64,000 bases of DNA from Candidatus Nanopelagicus hibericus (GCF_002288005.1 NZ_CP016771.1:930001-994000); one strand, 5' to 3'. Shown: positions 38,024 to 47,418, numbered from the stretch's first letter. Numbers and translations are program-made. The notes: generated from the letters alone by a model not told the origin.

Positions 38024-38794
38024 ATGAATTCAATCGCACTATCTGCAGATCAGTTCGGGATTGTATACAACATCCTTTCATTTGGACTTGTATCAATGCT
38101 TGCCTGCACTATCTACACATTAGTTTCACAATCACGTGTACTACCTAAATACCGCACAGCTCTGGTTATGTCATCAATGGTTACATTCATTGCGGCATAC
38201 CACTACATGCGAATTTTCAACTCATTTGAGGATTCATTTGTTGATGGCGCAGTCAAGGTAGGAACAGGAGCAGGAGACTTTAACGAGGGATATCGTTATG
38301 TTGACTGGATCCTAACCGTTCCTCTACTACTAGTTGAGGTAGTAGCAGTTCTAGCTCTTGCTAAGGCGGCGGCTTCTTCATTGATTAACCGCTTAGTTCC
38401 AGCATCAGCTGCAATGATCGCACTTGGATATCCAGGTGAGATCGCAACTGAGAACAACACCAAAGTTCTTTGGGGTGTTCTTTCAACAATACCTTTCCTA
38501 TACATCTTGTATGTATTGTTCGTAGAGCTTTCAAAGTCCCTAGATCGTCAACCAGCAGGAGTTGCAGCAACCATCGGTCGCTTGCGCTTGCTATTGATCG
38601 CTACTTGGGGCGTTTATCCAATTTCATACCTATTACCAATTCTTGGTCAATCAGCAACAGATCCTGGCGCATTTGTTAATCGCCAGATCGGTTACACAAT
38701 TGCCGATGTATTGGCGAAGTGCGTATTCGGTCTAACCATCCTTAAGATTGCAAGGATGAAGTCAGAGGCTGAAGGCATGAAGGCGGATGCATAA
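38024..38794 (+). CDS. Actinorhodopsin, light-driven proton pump
   Basis: 256 aa, seven membrane helices. Helix C carries the proton-pump triad Asp94 (Schiff-base counter-ion/acceptor), Thr98 and Glu105 (donor), the same spacing as D97/T101/E108 in proteorhodopsin. Leu102 occupies the spectral-tuning position and predicts green absorption. His60 in AAYHYMRIF matches the His that couples to the acceptor, and Lys232 in IADVLAKCVFG binds retinal. No retinal or carotenoid synthesis gene lies in the window, so the chromophore must come from elsewhere. Preceded by a structured leader and followed by a strong terminator: a single-gene unit inserted between murI and the DUF2017/clpS pair. Confidence 0.96.
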   Translation: MNSIALSADQFGIVYNILSFGLVSMLACTIYTLVSQSRVLPKYRTALVMSSMVTFIAAYHYMRIFNSFEDSFVDGAVKVGTGAGDFNEGYRYVDWILTVPLLLVEVVAVLALAKAAASSLINRLVPASAAMIALGYPGEIATENNTKVLWGVLSTIPFLYILYVLFVELSKSLDRQPAGVAATIGRLRLLLIATWGVYPISYLLPILGQSATDPGAFVNRQIGYTIADVLAKCVFGLTILKIARMKSEAEGMKADA

Positions 38795-38810
38795 ATCTCT
38801 AAAGTAAATT

Positions 38811-38840
38811 AACGGGGCCAAGAAATTGGCCCCGTTTTTT
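38811..38840 (+). terminator. Intrinsic terminator of the rhodopsin gene
   Basis: AACGGGGCCA / TGGCCCCGTT form a perfect 10-bp stem with an AGAAAT loop, followed by a T-run to 38840. It lies 17 bp after the rhodopsin stop and just before the convergent DUF2017 gene end. Confidence 0.93.
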
Positions 38841-38842
38841 AT

Positions 38843-39403
38843 TTATGAATTACTAATCATCCGCTCCTGCAGTCCACCTAACCAAAAGTAGACTGCATAT
38901 AAAGGTTTTTGCGGATCACTGTTCTTCATCAACTCATACTTTTCATATGAAGATTGCTCAATATCTAATCTAACTGCCAAGGCAAGTCGAAGATCATTAA
39001 TAGCAATTGCCCAAGCGGATGGGTCAGAAACTTGAATATCAGCTTTCACCAACTCCTTTTCAACAGCTGGCAATAGTTGCTCACGTAGGTAAAACAGGTA
39101 TTTTTGCTTGGCAGTCCGAAGAGACATCTCAGTGTATTTGCGAAACTCAGCAGAGCTCTCAGCATCCGCATAGGCGTTTGGCAGTAATCTGCGTAAAACC
39201 AAATCCTGCGGTTGCTCAACTGGTGATTGTATATTTCCCATTGCTGCAAACATCAACTGTGCAAATGGGTCATCAGATTGATAATGGTGAACAAAATTTG
39301 CCTCACCAAGTAATTCCAGTAATTGCTCAACTAGATTTATCAGAATATGTAACTCATCATTACTCAAAGTAATTGTGAAAGTACTTGATTTAGGATCTGC
39401 CAT
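38843..39403 (-). CDS. DUF2017 family protein (clpS-linked)
   Basis: 186 aa from ATG 39403, 6 nt after AGAG, overlapping the clpS 3' end by 14 bp; longer in-frame starts would reach deep into clpS. A mostly helical, soluble protein with no catalytic motif. Family members of unknown function directly follow clpS in actinobacteria, and that link is kept here. Start choice is by ribosome site and overlap length. Confidence 0.8.
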   Translation of the reverse strand: MADPKSSTFTITLSNDELHILINLVEQLLELLGEANFVHHYQSDDPFAQLMFAAMGNIQSPVEQPQDLVLRRLLPNAYADAESSAEFRKYTEMSLRTAKQKYLFYLREQLLPAVEKELVKADIQVSDPSAWAIAINDLRLALAVRLDIEQSSYEKYELMKNSDPQKPLYAVYFWLGGLQERMISNS

Positions 39404-39686
39404 GGTCATCTCTTTGCAGCGTTGCCCATAAGCCGTGTTCATGAAGTTGCTGCACTGCTCGCTCCATCTCCTCCCGGCTGCCAGAGGCAACCACCGCTTT
39501 GCCCTCTGTGTGAACCTGCATCATTAATTTATTAGCTTTTTCTTTTGAAAACCCAAACAATTTGATAAAAACATAGGTTACATAATTCATTAGATTAACT
39601 GGATCATCCCAAACAATTGTTACCCATAGGTGGTCAAAGAACTTACTAAGATCTAATGTTTCCTCAAGTTGGGTCTGAGAACTCAT
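39390..39686 (-). CDS. clpS: ClpS, adaptor of the Clp protease
   Basis: 98 aa. Delivers N-degron substrates to ClpA/ClpC. The core [20 protein letters not shown] holds the Asp-Asp and Asn of the N-degron pocket; [17 protein letters not shown] supplies the pocket His. The C-terminal [22 protein letters not shown] is typical of the actinobacterial form. It overlaps the DUF2017 gene and lies 7 bp after the GH18 gene's stop-side neighbour, on the opposite side from rhodopsin. Confidence 0.95.
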   Translation of the reverse strand: MSSQTQLEETLDLSKFFDHLWVTIVWDDPVNLMNYVTYVFIKLFGFSKEKANKLMMQVHTEGKAVVASGSREEMERAVQQLHEHGLWATLQRDDHGRS

Positions 39687-39693
39687 GGGTGAA

Positions 39694-41412
39694 TTATCTA
39701 ACTAAAACAGAGATCTCATCACTTAGACCACTGATATTTTTACCGCTTTCAGCAATAAGTACTTGGTAGGTGTGTACCCCTGTTGCAGCTGGCTTGATAT
39801 TAAAGGTGAACACCCCATTAACATCGGTGGTGAAATCACCCAATGATTTGCCATTTTCCTTCACTGACAATTTAATCTCAGCAAGTTTTGGCAACATCTG
39901 ACCAGATACTGCGTAGGTGGTGTTGAGTTTAATTGAAGATGGCAGATCTAATCTAAGCTTTGGGATTACCGAGACTGTTTTTGCAGCAGTCTTACCTTCA
40001 GTACGTTCCCAACTACTTTCTGAAACTAATCTGATCTCACTTTTTTGCCCCACCAATACCGGTATTGCAATGATCCCAGCAGCATCAGTTACTCCCGCCG
40101 CTAAGGTGCGCCAAGTGCTATCGGTGTTATTTTTGATTTCAAATCTGACATTTAGGGATGCGATAGGGGTTTTGTCTGGAAGTTTAAAGGTGCCTGTCAG
40201 ATTAAAAGCTGTCCCGTATGCAATCTGCTCAAGATCAGTAGCAATATCTCCTAATACCTGATCTGGAGCAATTGATTTGGCGATATCTCGCACCACGGTA
40301 ATTGCTGCAGCATTTTCCATGCCAAAGGTCCAGACTGCAATACCACCTAAGCGATACTTGCCAACTAAGTTAGTTCTGGCAGCGTAGCTTTTTTCATCTG
40401 GAAACCAAACAGTTCTAGCGGCGGTGCAAAAACTCGCTGAATTTGTGGGGTCGACATAAGTTTTTCGATAAGTAAATGTGGACTCTGCATGAGTTGAGTT
40501 GTAAGTAATGGTTGCATTATTACTTGCAGCAAGAGCTGCTGCCTCCCGCATTACCACTGCAGCCTTTGCGCCAACTACAACTGAAGATGCAAAATCTTTG
40601 GGACATACGCCCTCAACTTTGGTAATCCAATCTCTACCATACCCAGGTATTCCCAAAAAAACTTTTGAAGCTGGCATCTGAGTCACCGCATACTTAACCG
40701 CATCCTCACTCCATGGCAGTGGACCAATTGGGCCAGGATTTACAGTTGAAAAGTCATACGCCATAATTCTAAGCCGATCAATGTGTGGTCCAATCTCAGC
40801 CCAAGAATAAACATTATTACCTGCTCGTTTAGTCTCGGGAGCAAAATCTGGTGGCGTAGTCACTGATAAAAGTTTTCCTTGCTCATGCAACGCAGCAGAG
40901 AGCTCTTTGATAAAAATAATCCAATTTGGTTTTAACGCTGGCCAGGTAGATCTACCATCTTGGGTATAGAAAACTTCAAAATCTAGATCAATGCCATCAT
41001 AGTTATACTTTAAAACCAAAGACTTAATTGATTGAACTATGTTAGTCCTTGAAGTTGGATTAGCTAAAAGATTTGCCAAGACAAGTTTTTTTGTGTCATC
41101 GGTAATAGTTGGCAGCAATAACAAGCCATTTGCTCGCAATCTTGCAATTACTTGTTCTTTTGATGTTGTGTACTTACCCAGCGCGTACTTATCCTTTATT
41201 GTTGTTTCACCAGTTAGCCCATACCAAAATGGTGAAATATCTCGAATCAGATCTAAATTTCCTTCAACAGTTGGCAAATTGCGAGCTAGATTGTAATCAG
41301 GAAGCCAACCAGAGAGAATTCTTCTTGGCGGATTGTTTGCATTAGCAGGTGTAAGTGTTGAGACCACAAAAGTAAATGCGCTCAATATCATTAGCAACTT
41401 ACGCGATCTCAT
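39694..41412 (-). CDS. Secreted glycoside hydrolase family 18 protein with C-terminal Ig-like domains
   Basis: 572 aa. A signal peptide ([20 protein letters not shown], cleavage after ANA about 26) precedes a GH18 barrel with the catalytic DGIDLDFE at 139-146 (Glu146) and the Trp-rich end ...[11 protein letters not shown]. From about 400 to the end are two beta-sandwich domains of bacterial Ig-like type (residues 400-480 and 485-572). The overall barrel looks closer to YaaH/SleL-type peptidoglycan or chitin-acting enzymes than to large chitinases. Substrate could be chitin oligomers or cell-wall glycan; export is clear. It precedes clpS in the same direction. Confidence 0.9.
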   Translation of the reverse strand: MRSRKLLMILSAFTFVVSTLTPANANNPPRRILSGWLPDYNLARNLPTVEGNLDLIRDISPFWYGLTGETTIKDKYALGKYTTSKEQVIARLRANGLLLLPTITDDTKKLVLANLLANPTSRTNIVQSIKSLVLKYNYDGIDLDFEVFYTQDGRSTWPALKPNWIIFIKELSAALHEQGKLLSVTTPPDFAPETKRAGNNVYSWAEIGPHIDRLRIMAYDFSTVNPGPIGPLPWSEDAVKYAVTQMPASKVFLGIPGYGRDWITKVEGVCPKDFASSVVVGAKAAVVMREAAALAASNNATITYNSTHAESTFTYRKTYVDPTNSASFCTAARTVWFPDEKSYAARTNLVGKYRLGGIAVWTFGMENAAAITVVRDIAKSIAPDQVLGDIATDLEQIAYGTAFNLTGTFKLPDKTPIASLNVRFEIKNNTDSTWRTLAAGVTDAAGIIAIPVLVGQKSEIRLVSESSWERTEGKTAAKTVSVIPKLRLDLPSSIKLNTTYAVSGQMLPKLAEIKLSVKENGKSLGDFTTDVNGVFTFNIKPAATGVHTYQVLIAESGKNISGLSDEISVLVR

Positions 41413-41443
41413 GAATTTTAGAGTATCGGTTTTAACTGAGAAT

Positions 41444-41695
41444 TTACTTTAAGCGGGCGTGAATCTCTTTACATGTTGGACAGATTGGAAATTTTTGTGG
41501 GTCACGATTAGGTATCCACTTCTTTCCACACAACGCACGGACAGCTTTTCCAGTAACTGCAGACTCGGTAATTTTGTTCTTATCAACGTAATGTGAAAAC
41601 CGCTCATGATCACCCTCATCAGTTGGCACGAGATCTTCCTTTTCAAGCAGGTCAGTTTTACCTGATTTACCCCTTAAATCATCGAGAAATCCCAT
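41444..41695 (-). CDS. DUF3039 family zinc-ribbon protein
   Basis: 83 aa from ATG 41695 (a TTG two codons upstream is possible). The C-terminal VRALCGKKWIPNRDPQKFPICPTCKEI is the DUF3039 hallmark, with one Cys followed by a C-x2-C pair likely to bind zinc. Actinobacteria-restricted family of unknown function. Divergent from argF across 40 bp. Confidence 0.88.
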   Translation of the reverse strand: MGFLDDLRGKSGKTDLLEKEDLVPTDEGDHERFSHYVDKNKITESAVTGKAVRALCGKKWIPNRDPQKFPICPTCKEIHARLK

Positions 41696-41735
41696 GGCCA
41701 AATCTTAATCCAACTTTATCGCCTACCATTTACCA

Positions 41736-42689
41736 GTGAGCACACCTTTAAAGGATCTACTTCGTACCTCAGATCTGTCCAAATCAGATATTCAAATGCT
41801 GCTGGAGACCGCCGGAAAGTTTGCTAAAAAACCATTACAAGCGAAAAAAACCTTAGCCAAGCGAACAGTGGCAATTTATATGACTAAATCTTCAACTAGA
41901 ACTCGGCTGGCATCAGAGAGCGCAGTGGCTCACTTAGGTGGCACTCCTATATTTATGCGTGCTGATGATTTGCAAATTGGTCGGGGTGAATCTATTGCTG
42001 ACACTGCCAAAGTAATTTCAGGTTTTTGCAGCGCTCTAATTGTTAGAACCTTTGCTCAATCTGATGTTGATGAGCTGGGAAAGTACGCCAGTATTCCAGT
42101 GATCAATGCATTAACTGATGACGACCATCCAACTCAACTGCTTGCTGATTGGCTAACTATTACCGAAAGATTTGGTAAAAGTTTTAAAAATCGTAAGTTT
42201 GTATATGTTGGCGATGGAAATAATGTTGCTAACGCTTGGCTGATAATGGGTGCCACCATGGGTGCACATGTAGTTGTTGCCACACCTCAAGGTAAGTGGG
42301 CACCAAAAGCAGCTGTAGTAAATCAAGCTAATGAGATCGCTAAGAAATCTGGCGGTAAAATTGAGATTCTTACAGATCCAAAATCAGCCGCGAAAGGGGC
42401 CAGTGCGATTTATACTGATGTTTGGATGTCAATGGGAGATTCCGAGGCAGATAGAAATGAAAAAATTAGCGCACTTACACCTTTTTCAGTGACCAGAGAG
42501 TTAATGAATTTAACTGCTAAAGATTCAATATTCATGCATTGTCTGCCAGCACATCGAGGCGAAGAGGTTGCCGCTGATGTTATCGATGGTGAGCAGTCAG
42601 TTGTTTGGCGCCAAGCTTTTCATAGGCGAACAACGATTCAGTCTTTGCTTTATCACTTAACACGAGGTGAATTAAAAGGTAATAAATAA
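41736..42689 (+). CDS. argF: Ornithine carbamoyltransferase
   Basis: 317 aa. Makes citrulline. Carbamoyl-phosphate site SSTRTRLASESAVAHLGG, DDHPTQLLADWLTI, and the ornithine-binding HCLPAHRGEEV are present and mark OTC rather than aspartate carbamoyltransferase. GTG start at 41736 with only a weak ribosome site. It stands apart from other arginine genes; argG is about 5 kb away on the other strand, so no classic arg cluster exists here. Confidence 0.94.
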   Translation: MSTPLKDLLRTSDLSKSDIQMLLETAGKFAKKPLQAKKTLAKRTVAIYMTKSSTRTRLASESAVAHLGGTPIFMRADDLQIGRGESIADTAKVISGFCSALIVRTFAQSDVDELGKYASIPVINALTDDDHPTQLLADWLTITERFGKSFKNRKFVYVGDGNNVANAWLIMGATMGAHVVVATPQGKWAPKAAVVNQANEIAKKSGGKIEILTDPKSAAKGASAIYTDVWMSMGDSEADRNEKISALTPFSVTRELMNLTAKDSIFMHCLPAHRGEEVAADVIDGEQSVVWRQAFHRRTTIQSLLYHLTRGELKGNK

Positions 42690-42754
42690 CACATCAGGCT
42701 GAAGTATTTTAAATTTAAGCGACAAAACTAGGAAAGGCTGGGTAGGGTTAGAAA

Positions 42755-43879
42755 ATGCGTGTAGCAGTTGCCAAAGAGATCAAAGCTGGTGAAAAACGAG
42801 TTGCACTCGTGCCAGATATTATTTCTAAATTAACCAAAGCTGGCCTTGAGGTCGTTATTGAATCTAATGCTGGCTTGGCATCTGAGTACTCTGATAAACA
42901 ATTTACTGATGCTGGGGCGCTGGTAAAAAATGGTGATGTGCTAGTAAATGCTGATGTAGTTCTCTCCGTTCAACCATTAACACCGGCTCAGATAAAAACC
43001 TTGAAAAAGGGTTGTATTACAATCTCATTTCTCGCCGCCACCACCGCTGCAGACTCAATTGAGGCCGCAGTTTTAGCTGGGGTTACTGCCATATCACTTG
43101 AGATGGTGCCCAGAATTTCTCGCGCACAATCTATGGATGCTCTGACATCACAAGCATTATGTGCTGGATATAAAGCCGCATTAGTGGCTGCTGAGTTATC
43201 TCCTAAATTTTTTCCACTGTTAATGACAGCGGCAGGCACCGTCACTCCAGCAAAAGTAGTTGTGTTGGGTGCTGGTGTTGCCGGATTACAAGCGATTGCA
43301 ACTGCAAAGCGATTAGGCGCGGTTGTCTCTGCATATGATGTCAGACCCGCTTCAGCTGATGAGGTCAAATCAATGGGTGCAAAATTTATAACTCTAGAGC
43401 TTGAAGCTTTAGAGGGCGCGGGTGGATACGCCAGAGAGATGACAGAGGAGCGTGCAAATAAACAGCGCGATTTGCTTACTCCTTACATTGCAGCTGCGGA
43501 TGTATTGATTACTACCGCTGCTGTTCCTGGCCGCACTGCGCCAAGATTGGTGACAGCCCAGATGGTTTCACAAATGGCCCCCGGATCAGTTGTAGTTGAT
43601 TTAGCAGCTGAAAGCGGTGGAAATGTTGAAGGATCAGTTGCCGGTGAAATAATTACTAACTCAAATGGTGTAAAAATCTGGGGTGGAAAAGATGTTCCAA
43701 GTCAATTACCATTTCATGCATCTATGTTGTTCTCACGAAATGTAGTTAATCTACTTTTGCTAATGAGCAAAACTGTTGACGGCAAGCCAAATGGTGTGAT
43801 TGAGCCAGATTTTTCAGATGAAATTATTGATTCAGCCACCTTAACTCACAATGGTGCCAAGCGAGAGAAGGGCAAGTAA
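42755..43879 (+). CDS. pntA: NAD(P) transhydrogenase alpha subunit, NAD-binding part (PntAA)
   Basis: 374 aa soluble dI domain of the proton-translocating transhydrogenase. The N-terminal MRVAVAKEIKAGEKRVALVPD, the RAQSMDALTSQ loop, and the NAD fold VVLGAGVAGLQAIATAKRLGA with the acidic residue in SAYDVRPAS are present. The alpha chain is split: the membrane part is the next gene, whose ATG shares one base with this stop (TAATG). A ribosome site (AAGG/TAGGG) precedes the ATG. Confidence 0.95.
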   Translation: MRVAVAKEIKAGEKRVALVPDIISKLTKAGLEVVIESNAGLASEYSDKQFTDAGALVKNGDVLVNADVVLSVQPLTPAQIKTLKKGCITISFLAATTAADSIEAAVLAGVTAISLEMVPRISRAQSMDALTSQALCAGYKAALVAAELSPKFFPLLMTAAGTVTPAKVVVLGAGVAGLQAIATAKRLGAVVSAYDVRPASADEVKSMGAKFITLELEALEGAGGYAREMTEERANKQRDLLTPYIAAADVLITTAAVPGRTAPRLVTAQMVSQMAPGSVVVDLAAESGGNVEGSVAGEIITNSNGVKIWGGKDVPSQLPFHASMLFSRNVVNLLLLMSKTVDGKPNGVIEPDFSDEIIDSATLTHNGAKREKGK

Positions 43880-44205
43880 TGGTCACTGAATTAATGAGTA
43901 ATGAGATTGCATTGCTTGCAATATTTCTTTTATCTATATTTGTTGGGTTTGAAGTCGTTTCAAAGGTATCGACAACTCTACATACCCCATTGATGAGTGG
44001 TGCTAATGCTATTCATGGTGTTATTTTAGTTGGCGCCATTGTTGTAGCAGATCATGCTAAAACAAATCTCGAACTTGGGTTAGCACTTGCTGCGGTAGTG
44101 CTTGCAACTATAAACATGGTTGGTGGTTTTGTAGTTACCGATCGAATGTTGCAGATGTTTAAGGGAAAGCCAAAATCTAAAAAAGATTCTGGAGATGACA
44201 AATGA
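43879..44205 (+). CDS. NAD(P) transhydrogenase alpha subunit, membrane part (PntAB)
   Basis: 108 aa with about three membrane helices (IALLAIFLLSIFVGFEVVSKV, GANAIHGVILVGAIVVA, LGLALAAVVLATINMVGGFVV) plus a charged tail ending FKGKPKSKKDSGDDK. It is the small dII part of the three-gene transhydrogenase form found in actinobacteria and Rhodospirillum. Coupled to pntA by 1 bp and to pntB by a 4-bp overlap. Confidence 0.93.
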   Translation: MVTELMSNEIALLAIFLLSIFVGFEVVSKVSTTLHTPLMSGANAIHGVILVGAIVVADHAKTNLELGLALAAVVLATINMVGGFVVTDRMLQMFKGKPKSKKDSGDDK

Positions 44206-45587
44206 GTCGTGATCTCTATGATCTAATTGGCTTAGCTGCTGGTATTTGTTTTATTTTGGCGCTAAAAGGACTTTCATCTCCAAAATCAGCACGTCGGGGC
44301 AACTTGATCGGCGCAGTTGGTGCAACTGTGGCGACGGTAATAGTTTTCTTTTATGCAAATGGCGGAAAACCGCTACACAATCAAACTTTAATTTTGGCAG
44401 CAATTGCCTTTGGAACTTTAGTGGGTGTACCAGCTGCTCGTAAGGTGCAGATGACCCAAATGCCACAACTAGTAGCGCTATTTAATGGTGTTGGTGGTGG
44501 GGCTGCTGCGCTAGTTGCAATTGTTGAGTATTTAAAGCTTGGGGATGAGGCAACGGTAGCGGTGGTAGTTGCTACCGTCTTTACAGTGATTGTTGGTTGC
44601 GTCTCATTTTCAGGCTCAATTATTACCTTCCTTAAATTGCAAGAGTTAATGACTACCAGACCTGTGGTGTTTCCATTTGGCCGTCAAATAATTGCGTTGA
44701 CATTGATTGGCGTATTAGTCAGTGGTGGTTGGGTTATCTCATCCGGTGGGACTACCCCACTTCTAGTAAATGGGCTCTTATCATTGCTGTTTGGTGTTCT
44801 ATTTGTGCTTCCAGTCGGGGGTGCAGATGTTCCAATTGTTATCTCACTACTTAATGCATTTACTGGATTAACTGTTGCCGCCTCAGGTTATGTGCTGCAA
44901 ACAACCTTGTTAATAGTTGCTGGAACATTAGTTGGCGCCTCTGGAACTATATTGACTAAGTTAATGGCGCAAGCAATGGGGCGATCACTCTTCGGCACCT
45001 TGTTCGGTGCCTTTACTGCCAAAGCGCAGATTGGATCGAGCACATCAGATACTCGCCCAGTAAAATCAGGTTCTGCCGATGATGTTGCAATACTTCTCAA
45101 TTACGCCCAAAGAGTAGTAATAGTTCCCGGCTTTGGTTTAGCGGTCGCTCAAGCCCAGCACACAGTTAGAGAGTTGGCAGATCTATTAGCATCAAAAGGT
45201 GTTGAAGTAGCTTATGGAATTCACCCAGTTGCAGGTCGTATGCCAGGACACATGAATGTGTTGCTAGCTGAAGCAAATGTTCCTTATGAGCAATTAGTTG
45301 AGATGGAGGAGATTAATCCAACTTTCCCACAAACTGATGTTGTCTTAGTAGTTGGTGCAAATGATGTGGTTAATCCAGCAGCAAAGACCACCCCAGGTTG
45401 TCCCATCTATGGCATGCCAATATTAGATGTGGCGTTAGCTGGCAATGTGATATTTCTGAAAAGATCAATGCGGCCCGGCTTTGCTGGCATTGAAAATGAA
45501 CTGCTTTATGAGGCGAAGACCACACTGTTGTTTGGTGACGCGAAGGATTCGCTAACAAAGGTAGTTAGTGCATTAAAGGCGTTATAG
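44202..45587 (+). CDS. pntB: NAD(P) transhydrogenase beta subunit (PntB)
   Basis: 461 aa. Residues 1-265 hold about nine membrane helices of the proton channel; the C-terminal domain binds NADP(H) with VIVPGFGLAVAQAQHTV, HPVAGRMPGHMNVLLAEA, VGANDVVNPAA and the KRSMRPGFAGIEN loop. The complete trio can reduce NADP+ with NADH using the proton gradient, which the rhodopsin about 5 kb away can provide. Confidence 0.96.
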   Translation: MSRDLYDLIGLAAGICFILALKGLSSPKSARRGNLIGAVGATVATVIVFFYANGGKPLHNQTLILAAIAFGTLVGVPAARKVQMTQMPQLVALFNGVGGGAAALVAIVEYLKLGDEATVAVVVATVFTVIVGCVSFSGSIITFLKLQELMTTRPVVFPFGRQIIALTLIGVLVSGGWVISSGGTTPLLVNGLLSLLFGVLFVLPVGGADVPIVISLLNAFTGLTVAASGYVLQTTLLIVAGTLVGASGTILTKLMAQAMGRSLFGTLFGAFTAKAQIGSSTSDTRPVKSGSADDVAILLNYAQRVVIVPGFGLAVAQAQHTVRELADLLASKGVEVAYGIHPVAGRMPGHMNVLLAEANVPYEQLVEMEEINPTFPQTDVVLVVGANDVVNPAAKTTPGCPIYGMPILDVALAGNVIFLKRSMRPGFAGIENELLYEAKTTLLFGDAKDSLTKVVSALKAL

Positions 45588-45650
45588 GAAATATATTAAG
45601 TAGTCAATTAGTTGTAGTATTTACTAACACTAATAATCATTGGAGATACG

Positions 45651-46700
45651 TTGCCAGCAGTAACTGTTAAAGATATAACTGTTCTACCAAGGGTTGCGGG
45701 TGATGCATCGATTCCATCTAGAAGAGTTAAAAGTATTACCACCGCCCCACAAGGCCACGAGGGTGAGGGCTTTCCAGTTCGCCGCGCATTTGCAGGAGTT
45801 GATTTAGCAGATTTAGATCCATTTATTCATTTAGATCAAATGGGCGAGGTTGAGTACGCACCCGGTGAACCAAAAGGTACACCGTGGCATCCACATCGCG
45901 GGTTTGAAACTGTCACATACATTATTGATGGCATCTTTGATCATTACGATAATCATGGCGGGGGCGGAACTATTTCTAACGGTGATACTCAATGGATGAC
46001 TGCAGGGGCCGGTATTTTACATATTGAAACTCCGCCAGAGCATTTAGTTGTTAGTGGCGGTTTATTTCATGGCTTTCAACTTTGGGTTAACCTACCGGCG
46101 GATAAAAAATGGTCTCCTCCTGCTTATCAGGATTTACGAGCATCTGATGTTGCATTGTTGTCTTCAAGTGATGGTGGCGCACTTCTTAGAGTTATTGCTG
46201 GCGAAGTTGCAGGGCATAAGGGTCCTGGCGCAACGCAAACTCCCATCACTTTAGTGCACGCAACTTTGCAACCAGGCGCTGAATTAAGAATCCCGTGGAA
46301 TCCTTCTTACAATGCATTAGCTTATGTATTGAATGGATTTGGAACTGTTGGTGATGAAAAGCATGCGATTAAAACTGGTCAACTTGTTACTTATCGAGAT
46401 GGTGATCAAATAGTTATTACTGCTGATTTAAATCAAGAATCTCGAGCACCTACTATGGATGTTTTAATATTAGGTGGACTACCAATCAGAGAGCCAGTTG
46501 CTTGGATGGGTCCATTTGTTATGAACACCAAATCTGAAGTTTTAAAAGCATTTGATGATTTTCAAAAGGGTGTTCTGGGTGTTGTGCCCCCTGACTGGAA
46601 CAAAGCAAAAAGGCCAGCACAGCGCGATGGAATTGGCTACAAACTCAGTGGAGATCTAAAGGGCGTGCACGGAACTCCCGAGGAGTTACAACAGACTTAA
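45651..46700 (+). CDS. Pirin family protein (bicupin)
   Basis: 349 aa from TTG 45651 after GGAG. N-terminal cupin with the pirin metal site GTPWHPHRGFETVTYIIDG and the downstream MTAGAGILHIETP; the C-terminal cupin carries NALAYVLNGFG and PIREPVAWMGPFVMN. Pirins bind iron; some have quercetinase activity, others regulate metabolism, so the role is open. The C-terminus (residues 310-349) is somewhat longer than the family core. Followed by a terminator. Confidence 0.92.
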   Translation: MPAVTVKDITVLPRVAGDASIPSRRVKSITTAPQGHEGEGFPVRRAFAGVDLADLDPFIHLDQMGEVEYAPGEPKGTPWHPHRGFETVTYIIDGIFDHYDNHGGGGTISNGDTQWMTAGAGILHIETPPEHLVVSGGLFHGFQLWVNLPADKKWSPPAYQDLRASDVALLSSSDGGALLRVIAGEVAGHKGPGATQTPITLVHATLQPGAELRIPWNPSYNALAYVLNGFGTVGDEKHAIKTGQLVTYRDGDQIVITADLNQESRAPTMDVLILGGLPIREPVAWMGPFVMNTKSEVLKAFDDFQKGVLGVVPPDWNKAKRPAQRDGIGYKLSGDLKGVHGTPEELQQT

Positions 46701-46733
46701 AAAAGGGCGGAGAAATAATCTCAGCCCTTTTTT
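46700..46733. terminator. Bidirectional intrinsic terminator between pirin and ribM
   Basis: AAAAAGGGC pairs with GCCCTTTTT, with GAGA/TCTC pairing inside the loop. A-run on the left and T-run on the right suit both converging genes. Confidence 0.8.
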
Positions 46734-46743
46734 AAATAATTTT

Positions 46744-47418
46744 TTAAGAATTTACCTTTTCGCGCTTTGAAATCTTAAGCCATGAAATAAAGCCCCAGAT
46801 AACAAAAGGTAAGTAAATTGCATACAAGGTTCCTGTTGGGTAGTAACCATTACTGAAAGCAAATGGCACGCCAACTAAATCAACTGCAACCCAAACTAGC
46901 CAAAACTCAACATAACCACGGCTCATACCAAAGGTAGCGAGTGCGGTTCCGGTGAAGATCCAAGTATCAACTGCTAACCAGGTACCGGTTTGACCCAAAG
47001 ACTTAAACAATTGATAAGCCAGGGTGTAAAAGATAATGATCGCTGGCACTAACACCATTTTTTCTTTGGTGGTCGTCCAACGCGGGATTACGGGTGGTGT
47101 GCCTGGCGCGCCAGATTTACGATGTTGATTCCAGCGAACCCAACCATAAATACTGACAAAGATTAAAAGCAGATTACGGCCAGCTTGGCCATAAAAAGTC
47201 TTTTCATCACCATCGGCGCCAAATGAAAATACCGCACCAAGAAATACGGTAAAAAGTAATGCATCCCCAGTAATTCCAACTGGCCAAGCAAGTACCTTTC
47301 GTTTCAATCCTAGAACTGCACTTGAAAGACCCAATAACCCACCAATTATTTCGCGGTAGGTAATTGATTTACTTCCGAATTGGATTTGTGCTTCAAACAG
47401 CCATTCTAAAATGGACAT
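46744..47418 (-). CDS. ribM: PnuC-family vitamin transporter under an FMN riboswitch, probably riboflavin transporter RibM
   Basis: 224 aa, about seven membrane helices; the PnuC-family IYGWVRWNQHRK and DTWIFTGTALATF segments are present. PnuC paralogs carry nicotinamide riboside, riboflavin (RibM) or thiamine (PnuT). Here an FMN riboswitch directly precedes the gene, and RibM of Corynebacterium is controlled the same way, so riboflavin is the likely substrate (inference from regulation). The AGGAG ribosome site lies between the riboswitch and the ATG. Confidence 0.85.
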   Translation of the reverse strand: MSILEWLFEAQIQFGSKSITYREIIGGLLGLSSAVLGLKRKVLAWPVGITGDALLFTVFLGAVFSFGADGDEKTFYGQAGRNLLLIFVSIYGWVRWNQHRKSGAPGTPPVIPRWTTTKEKMVLVPAIIIFYTLAYQLFKSLGQTGTWLAVDTWIFTGTALATFGMSRGYVEFWLVWVAVDLVGVPFAFSNGYYPTGTLYAIYLPFVIWGFISWLKISKREKVNS

